NCBI GenBank assembly: GCA_947247005.1
Contig: OX365948.1
Span: forward strand, 14,125,455-14,189,454
Origin: Spisula solida
Lineage: Eukaryota; Mollusca; Bivalvia; Venerida; Mactridae
Direction: 5' to 3'
Length of the DNA: 64,000 nucleotides
Shown here: positions 15,885 to 27,025 of the stretch, piece after piece
How the letters are laid out: each line of letters begins with the position of its first letter
Position numbering within the stretch: the stretch's first letter is position 1
The notes under the pieces: generated by a model
Told to the model about the DNA's origin: nothing
Seen by the model: the letters and a program-made list of their open reading frames with translations, nothing else
The model's database searches: none
Position numbers and translations under genes: made by a program

Positions 15885-16174
15885 TACCTCTAAGGAGTTG
15901 ATTTGCAAGGGTTGTCTCTCACAGGAATGCAGTACAGATGGTGTCTCTGTATGGTGTCCTCTTACGAGTTGGATTGCACACGAGGTGCACCCACAGGACT
16001 GTCTCATACAAGGGATGTAACGCATGTGTTGTGTCTACAGGGAGGGTCTCTGACACAGGTGTATCACACAGGGCGTTTCTTCAGAGTGTATTTCTTACAG
16101 CGGGTATATCACACAGTGTGTACAGGACATGTCTCTTACTGAGGTGTAGCATATAGGGTATACCTACAGTGTGT
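15885..16174 (+). repeat. Degenerate minisatellite flanking the satellite
   Basis: Diverged ~35-40 bp units read on the plus strand as variations of CTCACAGG..GTGT, GGGATGTA and GTGTCTACAGGG. The reverse complement of the same words (CCCCTTGTAGACACACC) occurs once in each satellite monomer, so the monomer probably incorporated part of this older minisatellite. Plus-strand ORFs here are by-products of the repeat. Confidence 0.7.
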
Positions 16175-16446
16175 GTCCCTAACAAGGGATGTAGCATACA
16201 GTATGTGTCTATAGGGTGAATCTCTCACAGGGGGTGTACAAAACATGTTAAATGGTGTTTGATCTGTTATTCTTATTGGCGCTTCTTGGACACTAATGCT
16301 TCCATGCAGGGATTGAACTTTAGGCCTGAAAGTAGCCACAAGTATAACTGTCTTACACCTAGCAACATGTTTTGTGCATCCCTGTACCCCCTGTGAAAGA
16401 TTCATTGTGTAGACATAATATGTATGTTATGTCCCTTGTTGGGGAC
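16175..16446. repeat. Palindromic module A (~272 bp)
   Basis: The module begins GTCCCTAACAAGGGATGT and ends with its near-complement ATGTCCCTTGTTGGGGAC. The minisatellite words read in plus orientation before the centre and in minus orientation after it. The unique centre (about 16,245-16,370) contains GTTTGATCTGTTATTCTTATT. A second copy lies at 16,936-17,216. Confidence 0.75.
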
Positions 16447-16790
16447 TCAGGCTGTAGGCTCATCCTGTGTGCTACACCGGAGTAAGGAATATGCTTTGTG
16501 CACACCCTGTGTGCTACATCCCCTGTAAGAGACTAACCCTGAAGACACACCCTGTGTGCTGCATCTGTGTCAAAAACACACTCAGTAGACACAGTATGTG
16601 CGTCACATCCCCTGTATGAGACAATCCTGTGAATGCATCTCATGTGCTTCCTCATAAGAGACATGCCCTGCATGGACAGGATCTGTGCAGCATTTCTGTA
16701 AGAGACCCCCCTTGTAGTCATCTCCTGAGAGCTGCACCACTTGTGAGAGGTTCACCTTGTAGACACACCCTTGTGGTACTATCTAATGTT
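16447..16790 (-). repeat. Degenerate minisatellite in reverse orientation
   Basis: Units such as CACACCCTGTGTGCTACATC and CCCCTGTAAGAGAC recur every ~35-40 bp and are the reverse complement of the 15,885-16,174 tract. The orientation switch coincides with palindromic module A. No coding signal is seen. Confidence 0.7.
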
Positions 16791-16935
16791 TATTTAATTC
16801 TTAAATAATTAGGATGAAGTTAGGTTCACAACTGTGCTAGTGTTAAGTTTCATTTATGGGTATATACAGGAAAATGCATTAGGCATGTGATTGCTGTTTA
16901 AGGACTTGCTTTAACACACTGTGCATACAGCATGG

Positions 16936-17216
16936 GTCCCTAACAAGGGATGTTGCATACATGATGCGTCTTCAGGATGAGCATCTTACACGGGTTGTAC
17001 CAAATATGTTAATGGTGTTTGATCTGTTATTCTTATTGAAGCTTCTAGGACACTAATAGTTCTATGCAGGGCTGTGCACACCCTGTACTGGAACTATTAA
17101 GTCCTGAAAGTAGTAACAATAATAACTGTCTTACACTTAGCAACATGTAAGGTACATCCCCTGTGTGATATTCATCATGTAGACATATCCTGTAAGTTAC
17201 ATCCCTTGTTAGGGAC
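16936..17216. repeat. Palindromic module B (~281 bp)
   Basis: The ends are perfect 18-bp inverted repeats: GTCCCTAACAAGGGATGT at 16,936-16,953 and its exact complement at 17,199-17,216. The centre matches module A closely (both hold GTGTTTGATCTGTTATTCTT and the AGCAACATGT right flank). The two modules start 761 bp apart. Confidence 0.8.
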
Positions 17217-17991
17217 ACATGATGTATGCACACCCTGTTGTTCATACACTTTCTTCCTTTCTTTACCTCATAACTGTCTTCTAATGTTGGCCAAGATGAA
17301 GTCTTTATGTGAGTTTGGTTCCTATAGCCTGTAATGAGACGTTGTTTGCAAAAGACCGGAATGCCAACTATTAAAATAGAGAACAGGATTCATTTGTAGA
17401 TGCTCTCCAAGCAGCAGATCTCATGGCCACCACAAACGTTAGATGCAAGGAAAGATGTAGTTACACACGTCTAGTGAGAAGGTCCTGACCCTCAATGGCC
17501 GCGTTCATCGTTAGATTGGATATGAAAGTCAGCGCTTCATATCGATGGTGTACAGTCTTACCCCTCATTTCAGACGTCAACAAGTCTCCAGTGGATTAGG
17601 GCATCTGCATATGGAAACTGCCTATTTATTTGGTAGTGTATCAACGTTCATCAGGAGTAAATACATCATAACAAACAACATGTCACTGTGTGCTATTTGC
17701 CCTGTCATTGTCGCCCCGTAGACTCGTCCTGCTTGCTTCGTTTCTGTTGAAATTATTACTGAATTATTGACAACAGTCAAGTTCAGATAGATAGTTTGCC
17801 TTTCATTTCTTATAAAAATAGGTTATGAGCACATCTGGTTATGGAACTTGTTTCATCATTAATGTTGATGTATTCATTGCTCATCTTTCTTGTTGTTAAT
17901 GTGTTAGTGAAATGTTGTGTAATGGGGCCATTAAGTAAATACAGCAATTCTAGTTCTATTTAAGCATGTTTTCATGTTATGAAGAATGTTC
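17217..17991. other. AT-rich spacer, no gene seen
   Basis: This is mostly unique-looking sequence with no ORF of useful length and no RNA gene or repeat structure that I recognise. Confidence 0.5.
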
Positions 17992-19272
17992 TTCCGTCAA
18001 CAATTGGGTTGTGTCCTCTCTAGAGGTCACAATTTTGGCCTAATCTTTATGAAACTTGGTCACAATGATCATCTCAACAAAATCTAGGTCAAGTTCGATA
18101 TTGGGTCATCTGAGGTCAAAAACTAGCTCACTAGGTCAAATTATAGAAAAACCTTGTTTTAAACCTTTCAACATGTAGTCTTCATGGTCACTAAACTCTC
18201 TGCTGTTTTGTCTTTATAGCATGTATTTGTACATTTTCCTGATGGTCGTGGGTTCAACACCAACTGGAACCATAATTTTTTTTTTTTTTTTAAATGTTTA
18301 GGTATTGTTTTGTCTTTATAACATGTATTTGTACATTTTCCTGATGGTCGTGGGTTCAACCCCCACTGGAACCATAATTTTTTTTTTTATTTTTTTTTTT
18401 TAGTGTTTAGGTATTGTTTTGTCTTTATAACATGTATTTGTACATTTTCCTGAGGGTCGTGGGTTCAACCCCCACTGGAACCATAATTTTTTTTTTATTT
18501 TTCTTTTTTAGTGTTTAGGTATTGTTTTGTCTTTATAGCAGGTATTTGTACATTTTCCTGAGGGTCGTGGGTTCAACCCCCACTGGAACCATAATTTTTA
18601 TTTTTTTAAGTGTTTAGGTATTGTTTTGTCTTTATAGCATGTATTTGTACAGTTATATGGAGGAAAAATATTCCAAAATATTTTGTTTAAAATATAGGTC
18701 CAATCATAGAAAAACCTTGTGTAGTCAGTCACCAGAGGTTACAATTTCAACTCAATCTTTATGAAACTTTGTCACAATGATCCTGTCAACAAAATCTAGG
18801 CCAAGTTCGATTTTGGGTCATCTGGTGTCAAAAACAAGGTCACAATGTCAATTGACATTTTCCTGAGGGTCGTGGGTTCAAACCCCACTGGAACCATAAT
18901 TATTTTTTTAAGTGTTTAGGTATTGTTCTGTCTTTATAGCATGTATTTGTACAGTTATATGGAGGAAATATTTTGTTTAAATTATAGGTCAGATCATAGA
19001 AAAACCCTGTGTAGCCACCAGAGGTTACAATTTCGACTTAATCTTTATGAAATTTGGTCCTAATAATCATCTCAACACAATCTAGGTTAAGTTTGATATT
19101 AATTAAGTCATCTGGGGTCAAACGCTAGGTCACATGGTCAAATCATACAAAAGCTTGCAATAGAGGCTGAATTTCCTTAAATTTTATTCAGAAAATGTGT
19201 AGGATCACCATAGGGGTGTGCATGCACTAGTACGACAGGTGAGCGACCTAGGGCCCTTTGGGCCCTCTTGTT
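17992..19272 (+). mobile_element. AGCTCACC-family bivalve repeat, left end missing
   Basis: The right terminus is complete (GACAGGTGAGCGACCTAG then GGGCCCTCTTGTT, to 19,272). The AGCTCACCTGTC left terminus found in the 24.2- and 28.4-kb copies is absent; homology starts near CCGTCAACAATT. Internal units contain GGTCACAATGATCATC and CTAGGTCAAG words. A block of tandem tRNA-T-arm-like units (18,204-18,660) sits inside. No protein is encoded, so the element is presumably non-autonomous. Confidence 0.8.
18204..18660 (+). repeat. Tandem ~102-109 bp units with a tRNA T-arm / B-box-like core
   Basis: The core GTCGTGGGTTCAACCCCCAC recurs at 18,245, 18,347, 18,456 and 18,563, with a dispersed extra copy at 18,869. 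GTGGG-TTCAACC-CCCAC is a perfect T-stem/loop shape and GGTTCAACCCC resembles a pol III B box. Each unit ends in a run of 9-20 T residues. A fragment of a tRNA-derived SINE that was then tandemly amplified is the simplest reading; no complete tRNA cloverleaf is present. Confidence 0.8.
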
Positions 19273-19645
19273 ATATATATATTTTTTTAATTCAGAATGA
19301 AGTTGTAAGGACAAAGTTTCATTTAAGGGTATTCTGGACATGAATCATATGGCAACATTTAGACCTGACCCCATCCAATCGTCTATTGCTGATATATCCC
19401 TCTCTACTAAGTCATTTCTTATCACATGCCTCTTTGATGGCCCGCTTAGAGTGTGGGAGGTTCCTAGTTAGATCCCAGGCAACGTCATACCAAAGATGAT
19501 ATGAAAATGGTACCAGAAATTCCCTTGCTAGACGCTCAGCATAAAAAGGGAAACTGGCTTCTCTTCTCTCTCTCATACACTCGTGGTGATGAATAACATC
19601 AGAAATTAGGCGTCCATAGCAATTAATAGAAGTTACTATGACTTC
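19273..19645. other. AT-rich spacer, no gene seen
   Basis: It opens with a short TA/T run next to the preceding repeat. A short stretch near 19,295-19,345 (GAATGAAGTT then GTTTCATTTAAGGGTAT) resembles 16,810-16,865. No ORF or RNA gene is recognised. Confidence 0.45.
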
Positions 19646-19744
19646 TTAGGCCGGTATTTCATGCCAACATGTCTGTGCTTCAAATGCAGAGTGATACACT
19701 CCACAGTCAGAGAGCAGACGTGTTGACATGAAATACCAGCCTAA
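19646..19744. repeat. 99-bp hairpin related to the satellite monomer
   Basis: The left arm starts TTAGGCCGGTATTTCATG and the right arm ends CATGAAATACCAGCCTAA. About 32 bp per arm pair with few mismatches around a ~34-bp loop. The loop words GTGATACACTCCAC and the arm words match both internal duplicates of the satellite monomer, so this appears to be a better-preserved stand-alone copy of the module inside the satellite. Confidence 0.85.
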
Positions 19745-20320
19745 TTTTTTCTTATTTGTTTGTTTCAGAACTTTCCAGCTGAAGATTTACATATAATTAT
19801 AATAGGGAACTTACTGATGGTGTCTGGCTTGCGTGATGGTCACACTTGGGCAATGCAGGACTGAAGCATTGTCAGATATCTACACTCTACATTCAGATAC
19901 ATTTGTAAGTGCCATAAGTGTCTTTACTTTAAATGATTGTTTTGGAACCAATTCATTTGTTCTGAGTGAATACAGTCATTGGGTAAATAGCCCCTGTGCT
20001 CCCAGGGTATCTCTTACTTTGAAAATTTCTATGTTGTTCAATATACGCCCACAAAATAAAGTTTGGGGAGATATAAAGTGAGCTTGTCTGTCAGTCTGTC
20101 TGTTTGTCAAGCTTATGTTAATACGCACAAGTATTTTCTATTTAAGTAACATTGACCCCACCATCCTAATTTCGGGTAGCTTGTGCGAATATGCCGCTCA
20201 ATTTTGAAAGTGGGGCTGGTGGGGGTAAAGGTTACTGTTACTAGAAACAGAAAATCAGTTTCCAGACAATAACTTTAGTAATGAATGAGATATGGTGATG
20301 TAAGTTGCTGTAAAGGTTAC
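19745..20320. other. Spacer with a weak terminal-exon candidate
   Basis: A splice-acceptor-like tract (TTTGTTTGTTTCAG, ending 19,768) is followed by a 31-codon open frame to a TGA at 19,862-19,864, and AATAAA lies at 20,055-20,060. No upstream exon or family match was found, so this remains a candidate. Otherwise there is nothing recognisable. Confidence 0.2.
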
Positions 20321-20550
20321 GTGTGCCTCCGTAGCTCAATATTTAGCTCCCTTGACGTCTAATCTGGTGACCTGGGTTCAAATACGGGTCAGTTCTTCGA
20401 GGGGGTTTAATTTCGCAATCTAGTTCAGCTGCGAAATTAATCCACCACAAATATTAATTGGACAGTGTCCATGCAGTTGTTCCTGATTGTTCAACTGGCA
20501 TGAAAATGTAGTTTCTGTGACCAGGATTTGATGTGGGGGTTTATTTGTGT
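20321..20550 (+). mobile_element. tRNA-derived SINE-like sequence
   Basis: An A-box-like TAGCTCAATATTTAG lies at 20,332-20,346 and a B-box-like GGTTCAAATAC at 20,375-20,385, at tRNA-like spacing. A short non-tRNA body follows; its 3' end is set only approximately. The cloverleaf is not intact, so this is not called as a tRNA gene. Confidence 0.55.
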
Positions 20551-20669
20551 TGCAATTCTCGTTATTCAAACTTTGACATTGCAGCATGATCTACCTAACA
20601 ACTCAGTTGACATTACATTCCTTGGCTCGCCAATATGAAATTTATATACAAGATGTGTCACCAACTGGT

Positions 20670-21010
20670 AAGGTTGTAACGATATACTGTTGGACGGTAT
20701 ACATGTATTGAATTTGTTAGGTCTCTGTACGGTTCACGGTACGACGCTGGTCTGGAACGGTATGGCTACGGTATGGGGAACTGATTAAATTATGGGAAAA
20801 ATCTTTTTCCTTGGAGAAGAGGTCTTATAAAGCCTCTGCTTGATTATGAGGAAAATGGCCAGTGATGTAATAAAGTATAAACTGTTAAGATACTCATTAT
20901 ACCGTCTTAATGCAAAACTATGTTATGTTGTATCGTGATACATATTGTATCGTATACTCCATACCGTGATACGAATCGTATCACAAGGTGAGCGTATCAT
21001 TACACTCCTT
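20670..21010. mobile_element. MITE-like element with hAT-type ends
   Basis: The left end AAGGTTGTAACGATATAC matches, inverted and with mismatches, the right end GCGTATCATTACACTCCTT. The body is rich in GTATCGTGATAC-type words. GTGTAACGATAC-type termini are typical of hAT-derived MITEs. No clear 8-bp target duplication could be read. Confidence 0.55.
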
Positions 21011-22221
21011 AAAAGGACCCCTGTACCAGGATTTGAACCTCAGACCTTGATTATGGGATATAATGTGATTGTACTTTTGTTATACATTTGCTTACTTTTG
21101 TTTTTTATCAACAGGTATTCACTGGTGTTGTTGGGATGGATATTTTCTTCATGTACCATAGAGGAATGTAAAACAATCCTGCACATCAAATTGGGATGTG
21201 AAAATATCCCTGAATTTCAAAAAAATGTGTAATAGACATTTTGACTGAAAGAGTCTGCAAAATACAGTGCTAAACTTTTGGAATGAGTTTGAATACTATT
21301 TATTAGTCAGAATCCAATGGATATTCTTCATGCAGATACAAGAAAATGAAAAAATAACGGTCAAGAATGAGCACAACTTCACACCAGTGCAATTGACTAG
21401 TGATGTTTGCTGCTGAACAAACAATTGTATGTAGGTCTTAAACGAACATACACAAAACATGAAGTAATAATATTTATTGCTCTTATACAAATACATGTCG
21501 TTTATAAAGTGTAAAAAAGCATGTTATAGCACAGAGAATTTGACACAACTGACCTTGATGCATGAATATATTACAAGATTCTTGCGTAGAATATATAAAT
21601 TTTCCCGTGCAATACCAGTGGTATAACACCTCGAGCCTCTTTGTGAAACTCCCCGCTTACGATGAAAACATACAACCGAGATTATAAATAAAGACAATGT
21701 ATCAGCTGTGAAATTACGCTAATAGAAGTCTGAGAGTTGCGTCAAATTCTCCGAATTATTCATACTCTGCAATTTGAATGTCCAGTACAATCTCTCAGAG
21801 CAACCCCCTGTAGAGCAACAACGTCTGTAACAACACCTTCAAATTTTCCCGAAGTTGATACTCACATTTAACCTCTAAATGACAGCCAATATTTGCAGCT
21901 ACAGTTTCTCAAAGGCTATTGAAGGTTTCCACTTACAACTCAATTAACATACATTTAGTTATTCACCATCATAAGGGGAGTCCATACTGACCTATATTAT
22001 ATGTATTATATGATATCTGCCATAATGGTATCTGATCTACTGACAAGAGCAAGCAAATCTATTGAGCATTTTATAGTCCATACTGATATCTGCCCTTGTT
22101 ACTCGTAGAATTTCACTTGAAAGTGGAGTGTCCGGCACTCATAGGCACTGTGCTGTTGTTGAACTTGTAAATGATTACATTCACAGAGCACTAAATGTTT
22201 TTGCCATTGTACTCTTTAAGT
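21011..22221. other. AT-rich spacer, no gene supported
   Basis: Near 21,020-21,045 a minus-strand GGTTCAAATCC B-box-like word suggests a SINE scrap. An acceptor-like tract before 21,115 precedes a 38-codon frame ending in a stop at 21,229-21,231, without other exon support. I see no further structure. Confidence 0.4.
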
Positions 22222-22234
22222 AATGAGTATGTAT

Positions 22235-22369
22235 CTGTGTTTTATGATAGAATAAAGCAGGGTCACGAGTTCAGATGCGTAGTAATTAAATCATGCATGC
22301 GTAGCATGAGTAATTATTAAATTTAAGCATCCGAACAAGTGACCATGCTTTATTAAAGATAAAACACAG
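22235..22369. repeat. Imperfect hairpin element (~135 bp)
   Basis: The left arm starts CTGTGTTTTATGATAG and the right arm ends AAAGATAAAACACAG. Inner words GGGTCAC..GTTC pair with GAAC..GTGACC. The downstream flank TATTTCGATTCTAA also borders the hairpin in intron 6 of the 37-49 kb gene, suggesting one family. Confidence 0.7.
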
Positions 22370-22692
22370 GTTCATGTTCATTATTTCGATTCTAACAAAG
22401 CCAAAGTATGCATTGAACACAGCAAGACATGGTAGCCATTGGACTTCTTTTTTCCTCGGAACAACACTGTGTTGTGTCCGAGGTGTGCTTTAATAGTAAT
22501 TGATATCCTCTATGTGCATATAAGTAAATCTACTGGTTGCGTTAGAATACATTCTTCAGCTAGAGACTTGTTCAAATATTATTCCTGGACTTATATTCAT
22601 TATGACGTTAATTTAAAAGCTTGTATTTATAAGTAGTTTTTCTTGTAAAAGCATTGAACAGGATATTGTATAAATTTGCATTATCATATATA

Positions 22693-22919
22693 CTCCGCGT
22701 CAATGAAAAGTTACCACCCTATTGACTCTTATATTTTATAATTTACACTACATTGGGTTAAAAGCCGAACATGACTATGTTTTGACCTTACTGTGTAGTC
22801 ACAGCTATCCTATTTAACAATAGTCAAATGCACACACTATAAAACTTTTGTACCAATAGGTCACATTGTATACAAAATACAGAGGTATATATAAGTGGTG
22901 ACTTTTCAGTGACGCGCAG
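22693..22919. mobile_element. TA-flanked MITE (227 bp)
   Basis: TIRs of ~25 bp: the left starts CTCCGCGTCAATGAAAAG at 22,693 and the right ends CTTTTCAGTGACGCGCAG at 22,919, with three mismatches. Both sides are flanked by TA, as expected for Tc1/mariner-type insertion. It has no coding capacity. Confidence 0.85.
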
Positions 22920-23740
22920 TATATATTGCATTGCAATATTTAGACCTTAAAAATTTTTACTCTTCATGTATTGACCAAATCAATGTAATCACAACTTTAA
23001 TATTTTTGTATATATCCAAGGGAGACATCTACTACAATTTTACTAACTGTCTTTGCAGGAGTTCTCTTTCTTAGATTGTTTTGTACTGTCTGCCAGAGTT
23101 CTCTCCCTTAAATTGTTTCTGTACTGTCTGCCAGAGTTCTCCCATAACAAGATTTCATTATTTTATGGGTTGTTTGTGGTATAAAATCGTATAAATTTTA
23201 AATATCTTAGATGTCAGCCAAAACTGGCAAAGCACTGTGATTATTTCCAAGTTTTATTAATTCTTGTTTGTTGTATTTTGAGATGAAATAACTTAGATCT
23301 CTTACAGCAAGTAGCTAGGTCATCTAGCTTTCTGTTGATTTATTGATATCATTTATTTACCATAATAATCTCAATGTAATGTGTGTTGATTGATATTTAT
23401 ACGTTGCACGTATTAGACAAAATGCAATTTTGACGAAACTACAATCAGATTTCTATGTTGGTACATGTATTTCATTTACTCGGGAAATATTTTATGCATC
23501 AGTCTTCAATTTATATGATTTGTTTAACCGCAAACTACCTAGTGTATTAAAATGCTTGTAAATGTGTTTGGCTAGAATACCCCATGGGAGACAGTGATAA
23601 GCCTATACTGCTTATTGGGCAATTCAATTGTTTATCTGTGTTTGCTTGTTTTTGATATTTTATATTTAGCTTAAGATGTTGATATTTATATTATTGTCGT
23701 TTACGTAATATGTTATGGTAAAGATGATATGTTGTTGTAA
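22920..23740. other. AT-rich spacer with a short tandem repeat
   Basis: Around 23,055-23,145 the word CTGCCAGAGTTCTC occurs twice and a variant once, at ~40-50 bp spacing. Otherwise there are no ORFs, RNA genes or TIR elements that I can recognise. Confidence 0.45.
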
Positions 23741-23985
23741 GACTCGGCCGTGGTTGGTGCGCTGATTTTGTGACCTGGTGATACAGATTTGATTCCTAGT
23801 CGCCGCAGTTCAGGAAAACTGGTTAGACCAAAACAAAAAGTCTGGTTCTAGTATTCTGACTCACCCGAGTCTTTGCCTCTACCCTAAAAATTTTATTTGG
23901 CATTTTGATTTTCCAGTGCATCATAAACCAATAAAATAATTTCAACAAAAAAGTTTTGTTTTGTAGTCCCAGTCTCCCTATATAT
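23741..23985 (+). mobile_element. tRNA-derived SINE-like remnant
   Basis: GGCCGTGGTTGGTGCGC (A-box region) is followed ~40 bp later by GATTTGATTCCTAGTCGCCG (B-box/T-arm region) and then a non-tRNA body. The boxes are degenerate. The right boundary meets the next small inverted-repeat element. Confidence 0.5.
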
Positions 23986-23988
23986 AAG

Positions 23989-24170
23989 CATCTCAAGTAG
24001 AAATCTCACCTCAAATTGAGATTTTGCTCAAATCAAGAGTCTGAGGTAGAGATAAATCTGAAGTTGGAGCTCTAATGGAATGTCATTGAAACAAGCTCAG
24101 AATATGAAAATTAACCCAAATGCACTTGACAATATCTGAGGTGAGATTCATCTCAGATTGAGATGCTTTG
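23989..24170. mobile_element. Small inverted-repeat element (~180 bp)
   Basis: It starts AGCATCTCAA and ends TTGAGATGCT. The inner words AATCTCACCTCA and TGAGGTGAGATT are also inverted. No ORF is present, and target duplication is unclear. Confidence 0.6.
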
Positions 24171-24204
24171 GGATGGGAGATCGGGGACTGGTTACTGTTT
24201 TATT

Positions 24205-24472
24205 AGCTCACCTGTCACAAAGTGACAGAGTGAGCTTTGTGATCACTCTTCGTCCGTCGTCCGTCCGTCAACAATTTGCTTGTGTAGACACTAGAGGTCA
24301 CAATTTTGACTTAATCTTTATGAAACTTGGTCACAATGATCATCTCAACAAAATCTAGGTCAAGTTCAATATTTTCTTAAATTTTATTCAGAAAATGTGT
24401 AGGGTCACCATAGAGGTGTGCATGCACTAGTACGACAGGTGAGCGACCTAGGGCCCTTTGGGCCCTCTTGTT
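24205..24472 (+). mobile_element. AGCTCACC-family repeat, short complete copy
   Basis: Both termini are present: AGCTCACCTGTCACAAAG at 24,205 and GGGCCCTCTTGTT ending at 24,472. GCTCACCTGTC is mirrored by GACAGGTGAGC near the right end. Only one internal GGTCACAATGATC unit is kept, so at 268 bp it is an internally deleted version of the 28.4-kb copy. Confidence 0.85.
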
Positions 24473-25173
24473 CAGTTTGTGTATATGTCACATAAATCTA
24501 CATATATACATTTCTTTTAAGCAAATTGCTTAGTGCGTTTTACTAATCGATTGCAAGTTGTTGCATACATTTAAGTAAATATATTTAATATATAAAGCGG
24601 AGGTCCGGTCACAATTTGCCAATAGAGCGGGAACCAGTATAAATAAATATAGTTGAAAAATTGAGATGTTCTGATCCAATACACAATTGATTTCATGATT
24701 AAACATGTTGTTGTTGATATGTGAGCACTGTTGTTTTAGACAGTGATTAGTAACGTTCATATTTGCTATTTATGGTTACTCTGACCTTGCCAGCAAATAA
24801 GAAAAAATATCTTAGTAAAACGCATTTGATTTGCGCAAATTTGATCGACATACGCTAGCGTAAATGCTTCGATAAAACTACCTTGGTGTCAGGATAATAT
24901 GACTGGGTAGATCCATGTGACTGAAATACTGTAGACCAGTGGGACTTTATATTTTTAAAAGAAATGTGTTATTGTTATTAAGGATGTAAAGCATGTTGTA
25001 TTTAACCATGTTGTGTTGTTATTGTTAACTAAGGTTGCAACTGATCAACACACTGCAGACTGATCATTCTTTTTATATTGCCTTCAATAGAAGTTTTTGT
25101 ATTTATAAGATTGCATTAGAAATAAAGTCATAGATGCTCCTTGTTGTTATTGTGAAAACATTATTGCAGGATA
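24473..25173. other. AT-rich spacer, no gene seen
   Basis: No convincing ORF, RNA gene or repeat boundary is seen; short ORFs here show no family resemblance. Confidence 0.45.
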
Positions 25174-25821
25174 CGAGGGATATTCAGAAATAACGTAGAC
25201 TTTACGCTACAATGTCTATCGATGTAATAACCTCAACGATAACCTCAACGATTACTTCACTAAGTAGCGAATATAACAATTGACACCCAATGCACTTCTC
25301 AAAAATGCCTTTATACTTATTGTGATCGTATTGTGCGATAATGTTGGTGGTAGCGTGCTGAATATTGTATAGATTTCTTCTATTTCTTTCTAGACTGTGC
25401 ATTACGTTTTTGTGCCTGAAACAGGCAACGTAAACGTCAACGCTGTGACTATTGGTGTTCTAATGCGACCTCCATTTCTTTCATACCATATTAATATCAT
25501 TTTAAGACCAACTTATGACCGCTAGAACTCGTCTTATGCATATTATTGATCATATTGGAAGTTTCAGAGGGAGTTTCCCCTAATTCCTTTATTAGTTATC
25601 TCTGCGCGAATTTTTGTGTTAATAAATAACGTCATGACGTACGTTATGAAAAAGTGGAAAAAATGCGTTGCCCCGGGTACTATAATATCCATAAAAATGT
25701 TTTGAAAAATATGCCATCAGACGGCCAGATAATTCCGATGTTAAAAAAGCATGTTCATATATAATCGGTCTACAACATTGATTTTGCCGCAAAAGTCTAC
25801 GTTATTTCTGAACGTCCCTCG
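25174..25821. mobile_element. Mariner-type TIR element (648 bp), non-coding
   Basis: The left end starts CGAGGGATATTCAGAAATAA at 25,174 and the right end is its near complement, TTATTTCTGAACGTCCCTCG, ending 25,821; the pairing continues inward. TA flanks both ends. The TIR pattern CGNGGGAYRTTCARAAATAA is shared with the 44.5-kb element. No transposase is recognised, so it is presumably mobilised in trans. Confidence 0.85.
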
Positions 25822-27025
25822 TATATTAACTCGACTACTCGAATTCTTTTAAGGGTCAACAAGTTCCCCTAGTTAATTATTTTGCAAATTGGATAAGATT
25901 TTTTTGACTGATCTAGTGTTGTTCATAAAACATAATTTGTTACGTTTGCAATATTGTAAGCGAATAAAGATTGCTTTATATTTGGTTGTCTAAATACTTT
26001 GATCCTTGTCTATAGGGCTTATCAGTTATCTGGAAAAAGACTACATTATGTCAATGCATACCAAATGCGTCACATAAAACTTTCGAAATTTAGCTGCAGA
26101 TTAGATGATATTTTTATATTTGCCTAACATTTTCGTAATATGTTTTGTTCAGCTAGCTTAAGCCGTACATGAATATTGATTTCTTGACCCTTATCAAAGT
26201 TTGAGCAGTATATGACACGGTGAACATATGTGATCCCTCTTTGTATCGCACCCAAATGTCAAATTTAGAGACCAGATATAGGTCTGGTACATTTATCCAG
26301 GTGAATGTGTTTTGGACTTGTCACTGGTTAAAGACCGAGCATATCTCCAGGCCCCGCACTCACAAAGCTATTTGAGACTGAGATTCAGGCGTAAGTTGAG
26401 CTTGGTCTCAACTTGAAGACTGGTCTCAATTCGCTGGCTTAGAATAAGAAGGTCGTAAGTACAAAATCAATATTTTGAGAAAACAAAAACAAACTACTCT
26501 TATGAGAAAGCAAGCTTTTTAAACTTCAGTTTGGTCAACATGACCACTTCCGAATTTCATGAAAATAGGCTCGTAAAAGCACCTTGAGATGCAGATTTCA
26601 AATTTGCACGAGTCTTTAATATAATTCTAACTACTAATTCCAAGCCAGCCAATCATTTGTGCTCACAAAATATTTGATCCTAAAGGGTCTTCTGAGGGTC
26701 GTCGCCATATGGGATTTTCCAGTTGCAAGGATAAATAAAAGCAATATGCATAAGAAGATTTTTTCATGAAAGGATGAACACAAGCATAGATGCTTTACAT
26801 CAAAATGAACATGTCACTGATAAAATGAAAGAAATATAAAATAATCTTTTTGGGCAGGGGTAAAAATATAGATGCGCAGAACATAAAATACACAACAAAA
26901 TACGATGGCTTGTTCCATTTTTATTGCTGAACAACTTGGCAAGCTTGCAACTTATTAACTAACGACCAACCAAAACGTTTGTATTATTTACAAATTACTT
27001 TTTACAGTTACATACATGTATATAT
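25822..27025. other. AT-rich spacer, no gene seen
   Basis: GAGACTGAGATTCAG and TGGTCTCAACTTG words near 26,360-26,430 suggest an old repeat. No coding region is supported. Confidence 0.4.

Noticed and set aside
15903..17245. ORFs in the minisatellite and palindromic tract
   Set aside because: They follow the ~35-40 bp repeat words and switch strand with the repeat; no protein-like composition.
19769..19864. Terminal exon of an unknown gene (acceptor, 31 codons, stop, AATAAA at 20,055)
   Set aside because: Signals are suggestive but no upstream exon, homology or second line of evidence was found; kept only as a weak note in the spacer entry.
20325..20400. A functional tRNA gene
   Set aside because: A- and B-box-like words are present, but acceptor, D and anticodon stems do not pair; a SINE head fits better.
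21115..21231. Possible exon after an acceptor-like tract, 38 codons
   Set aside because: Short, no partner exon, hydrophobic composition without a recognised domain.
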